A stretch of 64,000 nt of DNA, taken from the NCBI GenBank assembly GCA_003290165.1, contig QNQO01000643.1:544640-608639 (forward strand), in the 5' to 3' direction. Made by a program: the position numbers and the translations under genes. Below, in pieces: positions 55,431 to 64,000 of the stretch. This DNA is from Berberis thunbergii. Its lineage: Eukaryota > Streptophyta > Magnoliopsida > Ranunculales > Berberidaceae. The first letter of the stretch is position 1. Every line of letters begins with the position of its first letter. The notes under the pieces are model-generated. The model saw nothing but the letters and a program-made list of their open reading frames with translations. It made no database searches and was not told the origin of the DNA.

Positions 55431-57840
55431 AGATGTCGCGATATCACATGCAAGTATAGAGAGATTACTTGATCGAGTGAGAATTGATTTGTCGCAGAAA
55501 CGCGCGTGTGCTGCGTGTTCTACGGTTGAGAGATTGCTGCGTGTTCTACGCGCGTCTGCTGTTCTCCAAGTCATTCCATATGTGAAGGTTAGTGTCCATA
55601 GTATTTATTTGAAATAATTTAGACAACAATTATATCATTTCAAGCAGCCTTTCAATCAACCCATAAAATATTTGTAAGGTCTGCCATTTGTCATAAAATA
55701 TAAGTTATCCAAAAATCTGTAGAAATCTATAAAAGTTTTTTTTTATCCAAATCTTTCATAATCTCTTGTCATAAAAGTAAAACCTTAAAAAAAAAAATTC
55801 TGACAAGTAGTAAATCTTGAAAAATCTAGTTAGGAATTAAAGTGAGTCTATATTTAGATTATAGTGTGTTGGTAGGAAAGATAAACACGTGTAATTCGTG
55901 TATATCTTGTAATTGCAAAGTTTCTATAAAAATGGAGGAGGTTGATTGATTGAGTTAAGTGCCGTTTGTGTTAGATGACATGCGTGACTGAGTTTGGTAG
56001 AAACCATACTAATTAGCTTGTGTGTTGTGCTGTGCTGTGCTGGACTCACTCACTTCCACAAACAACAACCAAAAACTTATATCAATAGAGGCCACAGATG
56101 TAACCCCATACTACTCATGTTTCATGGACAAAATCCCTACTTTCCTACCATTACCAATCAATGGTGGAACCCATGCATCCTGGTTTACTACTACCCTGAT
56201 CTTCTGATGTTTGCTCTTTTGTTTTTGGTCCCCTCTCTCATCGATCTGTTGCATATATAAATCATATAGTAGCCTATATGGTGGTGAGTTCAACTGTTTT
56301 GTGGATGGAGATCTTATGATCCGAAACCAGTTTTGAACAATAGCAATACAAGCTGCACCAAACCCTGAAGGTTCAATTTCTGTCGTAGAACTTATAACCA
56401 CAATCCACGAGGATAACTAAAAGAAAACATTTTATCAAAGTAACAATAGAGCCCTCAATCTCGCCATGTCTTGAGACTAAAATATATCCATACAAAAAAC
56501 AGAGGACTGGAAAACACGTATTGCCAGTCATTTCCTGTAAAGTAGCACTACGCCAATTTAAAAAGTATTACCAAACAAGGCTCTACTGCATTCATTCTAG
56601 TTTCTGAAGCAGCAAGCCTGTGGAATATGCATTCTTTGTTATTTCATCCCATTGCATTGATGACATAATAGAAAGTACAATCCTAAGATGAATACACTAG
56701 TAAAGCAGACAATTTTTATTTTTATTTTTTTGGTTAAAATTAAGAATGCTCCAAGCTCCAAAATTTTGATTTCCATCTTTATAGAAGAGGATTGAAGTAT
56801 ATTCAAGTACACGATTACCACAATAAGAGGGGGGGGGGCTCTTCCTCCAATTCAATTCAATGAAAGTAACTGTTGTTTTAATGAGTAGGAAAAATGACCC
56901 TTTCCACATGGTTGGTATGGCTAATGAATTGTGCTTGTCCATAAATACATACATACATGGCTGGCTGGTTCTCATGATGTCCAATTGTCTATTCTTTGCT
57001 AGTTGTCAAATTTCACAAGCTATTACAACTCTCTCTACTTGTGGCTGTGGAGAAGCAACACACCTATGCCATGATTATCAGAATAATATGCATTATGGAA
57101 ACTGAGCATGAGTAAACACTACTCAGTTTATTTATTACTTTGAATAAATTTTTCCCTCGTGTTTAACGTATGAACAATGCTTTTTTTTTATTTATGAAAA
57201 TATATCGCATAATATTATAAATATGATGAACAATGCTTCACGTATGATTATTGCATAATATTATAATTATGAAAACATATCGCATAATAAATATTTCCCT
57301 CGTGTTTAACTTATGAACAATGCTTCACGTAGAGGAGCTTTATTCAGAAACTTGTCCTTCTACTCCTAAAAGGGAAGGAATCCTAAAATTTATCTAGGAA
57401 GTTATATGGTGTAACATAATTAATTTTTAGTTTAAAAAAATGTTGACAATGTATTCTTCTCTCTAGAATCCGGATTTATTGGTTGGTGCTGGAAACAAAA
57501 AATAGAAGTGACCTAAGGATTATCTGCAACACACTACATATATATTTTGAAACTCTCTACTTAGCATATATATTTTGAATTTTTTTAGGAGCATATAATC
57601 TGGTCTAGTAGAATTTTTTTTTCAGCATGAAACCTATATGTTGTTGATGATGATACTTCTACTTGTGCTTTTGCTACAACTTATTGTTACACCCAGGTCC
57701 AGATCATATGCAATAAAGTACTTAAAGAGTATCTATGTTGTCTTGTTTCAATAACTGTGCAATTATAGGTCATGTTTGTCTGTCATTGGTTTATTAGCAA
57801 TCTTTATAGGTCATGTTTGTCTGTCATTAAGTACTGACTA
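55431..57840. other. CACTA interior, unassigned
   Basis: This AT-rich, intron-like stretch has one exon-like minus-strand piece at 56401-56270 (SSTTEIEPSGFGAACIAIVQ) whose family I did not recognise, a run of 10 G at about 56830, and short duplicated AT-rich segments (ATCGCATAATATTATAA near 57206 and 57255). Confidence 0.3.
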
Positions 57841-57855
57841 ATTTTTATACTGCAG

Positions 57856-57989
57856 GGCTCTGAAGGTCTGAGCCAGTACGGGCAGCGCAGTATGTTGGAC
57901 AGGAGAATGCGCATACATTGCTTGTTTCTGGGGTGCAAAGTGTGTCGTTGTATCAACCATCACCGGTGCCATATACAAGCAACTACCAG
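57856..57989 (+). pseudogene. Exon-like fragment of unknown gene in the CACTA element
   Basis: It is bounded by TTATACTGCAG and GTGCTGC. One frame reads EPVRAAQYVGQENAHTLLVS then GVQSVSLYQPSPVPYTSNYQ without stops and with ordinary amino-acid composition. It is placed like the other captured exons. I could not assign the gene. Confidence 0.35.
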
Positions 57990-58424
57990 GTGCTGCATTT
58001 TCATCATTTTCAGTATATTGAACAAGCAACTACCGAAAGAAATGGGGCCTGTTCCTAAGGGCATCAATGTATTTTCTTACATTATAACTAGGGCGATTTG
58101 TATTGTTGGAAAAAACATAGAGAAATTCTTTTGTTTTAGATGCGAGCGAAACCTGATATAACAAGCTATGTTCCATTTGTTCAGGTTAATCCTGTTATTG
58201 TACATTAATTAATGCTATTTGTTTACATGTTTTTGTTTGGCGTCAAAACTTGACAAGTTCATTTTTACGGTTGATTTTGTATTTATCTAGCATATAGTTT
58301 GGTGGTTCTTATTCGTGTCGGAGGCATGACACAAACTATAGTAAGGACTGATTTTGCAGGTGCCACGGCTGTGATTTTGCTGCAGCAGCAAAAAAAAATA
58401 TATAAATTTTTTTTCGATTATATT

Positions 58425-59098
58425 AACTTGCAACGGTTTTACACCGTTGCAACAAAACAGATTTTTTTTTTTTTTTGAATTGGTTTTAATTGCCAACGGT
58501 TTCACACCGTAGTTCCATATTGCTACGCCTAAAAACCGTTGCTAGTACCTTTGCCACGGTTTAATTTACACTATTTAGCCACGGTTTATAACCGTTGCCA
58601 CAGTTAGCCACGGCTAATAACCGTTGCTACTTTTAGACACGGTTTAAAACCGTTGCAAATACATGTGCTTAGCCACGGTTCAAAACCGTTGCAAAGGTTA
58701 GCCACGGCTAAAACCGTTGCTACTTTAGACACGGTTTAAAACCGTTGCAAATATATAACTTAGCCACGGTTCAAAACCGTTGCCATAGTTAGCCACGGCT
58801 ATAAACCGTATCTATCTAGTTAGCCACGGTTTATAACCGTTGCGAATATTTACACTTAGTAACGGCTTAGAACCGTTGCTAATTTATCCACGGTTAGAAC
58901 CGTTGCTAGTTTTATTGCAACGGTTTATAACCGTTGCTAATTTCTGCAAATAACGCCCCCCTTCAACCATAAAACCGTTGCTACAATGTTTAGCAACGGT
59001 TTTTTAGCCGTGACAAAAAATTTGCGACGCCCCTATAGTCCACGGCTCTTAGCCGTGGCAATGTCTTACGCCCACGGTATAAAACCGTGGCTAATGAT
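58425..59098. repeat. Right subterminal repeats of the CACTA element
   Basis: More than thirty copies of the CAACGGTT/AACCGTTG motif occur in TAGCCACGGTTCAAAACCGT units at 20-40-base spacing, in inverted relation to the left array. Two units near 58970-59090 are closest to the terminal consensus. Confidence 0.9.
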
Positions 59099-59112
59099 GG
59101 TTTTTGGTGTAG

Positions 59113-59858
59113 GTGTCTCTGAGAGAATTAGCAGTACAATTACTAGTGTTCTTTCACGTTCTTCGTCAGCTGGTCGTGTTGAAAGCTCATGTGCGGCGCA
59201 AGAGAAGGCAGCTGAACTCTCGAGCTTATCTGAGAGATGTTTAGCGTCACGCGAGACAGAATTTGCTGCTGGCTGAGTCCTCGGAGGATTGGATTGAACA
59301 GAGTCTACTCTCATCGGCTGGAAGAGAGGAGAGGAGTTGTTGTTGACAAGGCTGGTAATGATGAGGCCATGCGTTTTGTTATTGAGCAATCCGTTAGCCG
59401 TAAGGTTGCTGAGGAACGGGTTGAGCAATTAACAATTGTGCTTGATGATGTTAAGTTGGATGTTTCCCGCAATGTTGACCACTATCGAAGAACAACTTAT
59501 TTCGGCCAAGAACGAGTTCACTACAACCAAGAATAAACTGAAGATTGCGAAATTAGCGGATTGGGGGAGAATTATTGACAGACTAAATGACCTTCTAAAC
59601 TACATGGAGGGGGATGGTCTTGATTTGTCTAAATATCATGGTTTAGTTGACCAGGTTTTCGAGGATGATGATGGTGAGGAATGTGTTCCGGATTGAGCGA
59701 CTGATTTGGTTGATGAAAAACCATCATCTCATCCTCTTTCCGATCTTGCTCCATCGTCTATTTTTTATGTCAAAGAGAGAGCTTCCTCCCCTCCTGCTAC
59801 TGATGATGTTGCCCATCCTCCTTCACATGCTCCTGCTAGTGATGCTTTGATCATTTAA
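59113..59858 (+). pseudogene. Gypsy antisense ORF, part right of the CACTA insertion
   Basis: A coiled-coil stretch (LRELAVQLLVFFHVLRQLVV with Leu heptads; RFVIEQSVSRKVAEERVEQL near 59390) is followed by YHGLVDQVFEDDDGEECVPD, a stop, and a Ser/Pro/Ala-rich end closing at 59858. It continues the sequence interrupted at 40320. Tandem repeats follow it, as in elements 1 and 2. Frame changes near 59275 and 59530 and a TGA at 59695 show decay. Confidence 0.6.
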
Positions 59859-60104
59859 AATGTTCATTCTCCAATTGTTCTATCTTTTACTCTTGATGTA
59901 ACTGAATAGCGTTATGAATGACAAGTTTCTCTTTGTTGACATTATTGTTTTTTTCTTTCTTGTATTTATTACTTGTTGACTTGTATGTTATTCCTTTGTG
60001 GTTGTCATTTGTTTATGGTCTTGGATCAATCACGGTATCTCATCGTACATATAAATGTGTGTTAGCCTCATTACTCATACTTGTTGCATGTCAATCAAGC
60101 CAGG

Positions 60105-60720
60105 AATCTTTACGAGTAAGTCTTGATTTGTGTGTGCCATGTCTTTCGTAGATTTATTTCATGGTTCGATGTATTAGTTGACCAGAATGTGTTACGAGTA
60201 AGTTGACTTATACGTCCCAACTTTGGTTAGATTTTCTTCATGGTCTAACATAATGGTCGACCAGAAGGTTTTACGAGTAAGTTGACTTATACGTCCCAAC
60301 TTTGGTACATTTTACTTCATGGTCCGACCAGAAGGTTTTACGAGTAAGTCAACTTGTACGTCTCAACTTTGGGTTAGATTTACTTCATGGTCCGAACATA
60401 TTGGCGCCCAGAAGGGTTTTACGAGTAAGTTGACTTATGTCCCCAACTATGGTAGATTTACTTCATGGTCTGACATATTGATCGACCAGAGGTTTTACGA
60501 CTAAGTTGACTTATACGCCCCAAGTTTGTAGATTTACTTATGGTCTTTACAAATTGGTTGGCCAGAAGGTTTATAAATTGGTTTTGACTTATACGTCCGG
60601 ACTTTTACCTCGTGGTATGACGTATTGCTCGGCTGGAAGGTTTTACGAGTAAGTTTACTTGTATGTCCTAACTCTGTAGTTTGCTTTGTGGTTGATTGGA
60701 CTTGAAGGTTTAGTTTTATG
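60105..60720. repeat. Tandem repeats of about 75-83 bp
   Basis: GGTTTTACGAGTAAGTTGAC followed by TTATACGTCCCAACTTTGG and TTTACTTCATGGTC recurs near 60109, 60191, 60270, 60336, 60419, 60493 and 60638. It sits downstream of a Gypsy antisense ORF, the place where elements 1-3 carry other tandem repeats, but the unit is unrelated in sequence. Confidence 0.85.
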
Positions 60721-61240
60721 TTTGACTTATATGTCCTAACCTTTATTCTTAGCTGATATGCTGATCATTGCTAGTTGCTTTGCATTGTCTGACTTTGACG
60801 CCTTGACTTACACTTGATTGTTTGAACATAAATGGATGGTTTTGAACTTGGAGTTTTATTGATAATCCTGTTTCAGATGCTTAACATTCTATAATTGAAG
60901 TAGTTGTCATTTTTTTGTCCAGAACTTCTTGGTTCATAGTGTTGGTCATCTTAGCTTGTCTGCTTCTTGGTTGACGCCAATCCTTCTGATGGTAGGAGGT
61001 CAATTCATGCGTGCCCTTGTTCTTTTGATACTCGTATTTGTTTTTAGATTGGCTTTGGTTTTGTGTCTATCTGAAGTATGCTTTGGTGTTGTTTCACCTG
61101 AACTGACTGTGCCCGTTTTTAACTTGAATGATGTAATAAAAGGAAGCGTTCATTGCAACATCATTTTTTCGTCGAACTGTGTCATTGGGGAAATAAGTCT
61201 CTCCTATAATTTTGATAATTTGTGTCACGTGTATGGTCAC
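60721..61240. other. Degenerate Gypsy-like flank
   Basis: GGAGTTTTATTGATAATCCT near 60850 recalls the TTTATTGATAAT block at the pol 3' end of elements 1 and 2. No integrase motif could be read beyond it. Confidence 0.35.
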
Positions 61241-61611
61241 CATGAAGTAGCTAATGAACTCGGAATGCTTCTTGATCAAATTCTTGAGTGTGCGCTCATC
61301 AAGGTGTTTTGATTAGTGATTTCCTCAGTAACAATGTAAGTTGAGTATAATTCAACACCGAATTGTCCAATCATGCACACATCAATGCCAGCCGCCAAGG
61401 CTTCTATGAACTTCTAGGTTCCGGACCTCGCAATGGTATCAAGTTTATTCATCGAATCAAATTTGTTTATGTCAGTTCGGTTGTCAATGGGGGAGTGTTG
61501 TTGGCCTTGTAAGGGATAATGTGGGACAGGCTCGCATTCATCAGTGAGGCCTTCGAACCCGCTCAATTGGTTGATTTTTGCATTGCTTGCAAACGTCTCC
61601 GTGTCTCCCGT
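61241..61611 (-). pseudogene. HSP90: HSP90 pseudogene with internal deletions
   Basis: The minus strand carries TETFASNAKINQL (start of cytosolic HSP90, normally ETFAFQAEINQL), then directly GFEGLTDECEP, HIIPYKANNT, LDTIARSGT, a stop, [20 protein letters not shown], a short piece of the lid region, and [20 protein letters not shown]. The order matches the N-terminal ATPase domain of HSP90, but about 30 residues after INQL and about 50 before the last block are missing. There is one in-frame TAG and at least two frame changes. No introns were seen, so it could be a processed pseudogene or another captured piece. Confidence 0.8.
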
Positions 61612-61722
61612 TGTGAGTTGTTGTAATGACTCTTCTGATCTCGCTCGATGATGTTGGTTTTTCTTCTTTTTTAGATCAGCTCAAGTGGGCGATGCCACTA
61701 ATTGCTTCTTTGGTCAGTAAGA

Positions 61723-63427
61723 TGATAGGAGCATAATTATGCTATTTTAGTACCATATTTCTATATATAATTTTGGATATTTCTTGTTAATTATGTATTA
61801 ATTGCTATTTCGTGTTTGTGTGGGTTTTCAATAACAAGATTATTCCAAAATAGAAGCTAAGTGGTTCAAATTTGTTTAAATTAGAAAGACTTAATTCAAA
61901 AGAAAACTACACAAAAAGTAAACCTAGAGAACACGATTATAAAAGGGAAATACCTGGCTTTGGAGAGATCACCCATTCACATCCGCACAACCCTCCTTGC
62001 AAACAACAAGCCGCCAAAGTCATGCACAATCCCCCTTCACTGTCGTCTTCCCCAACCTAGCCACCATCTTCATCACCTCCATCACCAATCGAATCCTTCA
62101 CAACCTATCACAACAACCCTAAACCCAATCGATTCTCCCCCTACCTGATCTCATCCCACTCGCAATCACACACAGAACCACCATCCACTTTCTTATCTGA
62201 TTTCGATTTCTCACAGTTTCAAACCAATATCATAGACAACAGATCGAATTCCCCCTCACAGCCATTATCACCAGCCACGCACATAACCCAAACCTTTTGC
62301 CAGACCTCTCTGTTGCCGCACAACCACCAGACACACCAGTGTCGTTCGTCCTTGCCGTCTATATCTCTCCCTTGTCCTCCTCTCTTCTTTCTCGCATTCT
62401 CTTCTTCAGTTTACAGCCAAGAAGAAGAATAAAAGTCTGAAGAACAATCAGATCGTGAGGAAGATAAAACAAGATTTATCTCTTTTCTTCACACGTTATC
62501 CGCACCCCAGTACTCTTCGCACCATTACGGATCAGGCGACGACAATGTTTTGTTTCTTTCACTATTTTTTCTTATTTATAGTTGGATATTTAATTATGAA
62601 ATATTGTTTGAACATGATTAATATGTCTAGCTAAATTCTCTTTTAGCTAGAGGTGGATTCAAAGCCCCAAACGTGTGCTTTATGAGTTAATTGAATTTAA
62701 TCTTTCCCTATTGACAAGTGATTGTGTTTTGCTGAACTTCTTGGAGATATAGAACAACATAAGTTATCATGCTTGCATAGAGAACTTTTTCTTGTATGTT
62801 GTTAAGGTGGCCAACTTAGTAAGCATGCTAGGATCTCGGCTAGAGTATAGAAGAGTTTTACCTAATCGTTACAATTATTTACTCACAAGTAGTAAATACC
62901 AAGTAACATTGGTAAGGTTAAGTAAAAACCTAGGTTAAGAACAAGATGTTGATCATACTTGTAATTGCCTAGTCAGTGTTCATATTTTCCATAGAACTTA
63001 ATGATTTTGGATTGTTTGTCTAACTTGCAATTCCTGATTAGAGAGCATGAAAATAATTATTTGAAAGCGACGCTTAGTTAATTCAACGAACTTGGAAAAA
63101 TAATAAGGTTAATGTAGTGCGGTCATGGTTAATCTTGAGCATTGTTCTTCACGAGTCAGTAAAAGAATTATTGAAGATTGATTCATGAGTATATGTTTGG
63201 TGGGTGGAGATAAACCCTTATCTAATTTCTCATCTTTGACATCTCTTAAGTTTTATTATTTTCTTTTTAGTTATTTTTTTAGTTTAAATTAGAAAAATCC
63301 AATCCTCCAATATTTTCTTAATTAGGTTGTTAGTTGCCCTCTAATTCTCGATCCAGAACGATCCCTACTTATTCTTTACTACAATCACAAAGCAGGGTAT
63401 TAAGTTGCGTGCTAGTAAAATAGTGCA
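61723..63427 (+). repeat. 5' LTR of a Tat/Athila-like Gypsy element
   Basis: The stretch starts TGATAGGAGCATAATTATGC and ends CTAGTAAAATAGTGCA, eight bases before a primer binding site. The length of about 1.7 kb is usual for this lineage. The 3' LTR lies beyond the window, so the boundaries rest on the TG...CA ends and the primer site. Confidence 0.6.
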
Positions 63428-63435
63428 TTAATTTT

Positions 63436-63453
63436 TGGCGCTATTGTCGGGGA
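63436..63453 (+). other. Primer binding site, tRNA-Asp type
   Basis: TGGCGCTATTGTCGGGGA differs at few positions from TGGCGCCGTTGCCGGGGA, the complement of the plant tRNA-Asp 3' end and the primer site usual in Athila/Tat elements. It identifies the sequence to its left as a 5' LTR. Confidence 0.75.
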
Positions 63454-63678
63454 TTAGTAAAATTGTTAATTACTTAATTAGTTTTTTATTATTTTTTTCT
63501 TTTTATTGACTTTTTTTTCTTTCTGGCTTTATCTCAGGTACTAGTTCATGTGCAATAGTAGATCTGGCGATAATTTATTAGAGTAAGATTTGGAGCCTAA
63601 GAAAACATTTAGAATGAGGAGATAAACAAAAAAGTCATAAACATCTAGCTCATAATCTAAATCAGAAGAGCTCGACAT

Positions 63679-64000
63679 GGCAGACAACAGGTCTATTAAG
63701 GAACTTTTGGCATGTACCTTGGACAATGCCGCACCCCTGTAAATTCAATATTCAATAATAGCGCAGGCAAGACAGAGTCATTCGAGCTAAATCCAACCTG
63801 TTCCACCATATTCCAAAGTATTATGGTCTTTTTATGGAATATCCAAATAAGCTTTTAAAGTAATTTGAAGTTGTATGCTTTAGTATGACACCAATTATGA
63901 TGGATGAGAACATTCTGAAGCTGAGAGCATTTACCTTTTCTCGAGCTGATAGGGCTAAGGATTGGCTCTATGAACTACCTTCCAGAATAGTACTCTCTTG
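63679..64000 (+). pseudogene. gag start of the Tat/Athila-like element, decayed, cut by the window end
   Basis: The ATG at 63679 opens MADNRSIKELLACTLDNAAP, a typical Athila/Tat gag start, but a TAA follows after codon 21 and frame changes near 63790. The later block KLRAFTFSRADRAKDWLYEL is characteristic of this gag (usually KLRAFPFSL..AKDWLY). The protein continues outside the window. With these stops the copy is not functional. Confidence 0.8.

Larger units (their letters stand above)
40321..59112. mobile_element. CACTA (En/Spm, CMC) transposon of 18.8 kb with captured host exons
   Basis: The left end GCACTACACCAAAAACC and the right end GGTTTTTGGTGTAG form inverted repeats sharing CTACACCAAAAACC. 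GTG flanks both sides (40318-40320, 59113-59115) and fits a 3-bp TSD, although the terminal bases CAC/GTG are not perfectly symmetrical, so the exact ends are uncertain by 1-3 bases. Both subterminal regions consist of many direct and inverted copies of a (G/C)CAACGGTTCTAAACCGTGG-like motif. The interior has two transposase genes and, on both sides, exon-intron fragments of at least six unrelated host genes. It interrupts a Gypsy antisense ORF. It is probably no longer autonomous because both transposase genes carry a frameshift. Confidence 0.9.

Noticed and set aside
55122..55574. Gln/Ser/Ala-rich open frames around the CTG repeats
   Set aside because: Repeat-driven openness on both strands. 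The peptide has no domain beyond the homopolymer runs.
56546..56560. GCACTACGCCAATTT as a second CACTA terminus nested in the large one
   Set aside because: There is no matching inverted end, subterminal repeats or TSD nearby. A short match like this can occur by chance.

Overview
This is plant nuclear DNA, very probably from a eudicot. It has intron-split genes with GT-AG borders, nested LTR retrotransposons, MITEs, a tRNA-like SINE and a CACTA element with plant-type tnp2/Transposase_24 proteins. The only gene that looks intact is a small secreted cysteine-rich protein of the Ole e 6 pollen-allergen family, which is best known from asterids such as olive. That hints at an asterid but does not prove it. 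No tRNA, rRNA, CRISPR or prokaryotic gene layout was seen.

Layout: (1) 1-2028: end of a hAT-like element lying beside or carrying a broken chorein/UHRF1BP1-like exon, inserted into the antisense ORF of a Gypsy element whose 3' LTR follows. (2) 2029-3402: unassigned DNA, a nested palindrome and a truncated SINE. (3) 3403-10863: decayed Gypsy element 1, coding on the minus strand (5' LTR, gag, protease, RT, RNase H, integrase), then 178-bp tandem repeats and a plus-strand antisense ORF (aORF). (4) 11122-11358: SINE with target-site duplication. (5) 11984-16900: decayed Copia element. (6) 17300-18141: non-autonomous hAT with an exact 8-bp TSD. (7) 18685-20553: the Ole e 6-like gene, with a Tourist-type MITE in its intron. 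(8) 20813-33743: two truncated Gypsy elements joined head to head, with inverted LTRs at the outer ends. (9) 33760-35402: Copia fragment on the minus strand. (10) 36590-39969: Gypsy pieces, including a gag-protease unit without RT. (11) 39970-61240: a further Gypsy aORF region interrupted by an 18.8-kb CACTA transposon (40321-59112). (12) 61241-61611: HSP90 pseudogene. (13) 61723-64000: 5' LTR, tRNA-Asp-type primer binding site and broken gag of a Tat/Athila-like Gypsy element that runs off the window.

The most unusual object is the CACTA element. Besides two transposase genes, each spoiled by one apparent frameshift, it carries exon-intron pieces of at least six host genes: MBF1, a calmodulin-binding protein, a gamma-clade RNA-dependent RNA polymerase, a DUF21/CBS protein, FIS1 and an extended-PHD protein. 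The second theme is a Gypsy family with an antisense ORF that keeps an intron at the same place in three copies, tandem repeats between pol and that ORF, and an apparent gag-protease-only subfamily.

All identifications come from reading translations and motifs by eye. No database search was possible, and most transposon boundaries carry an uncertainty of a few bases.
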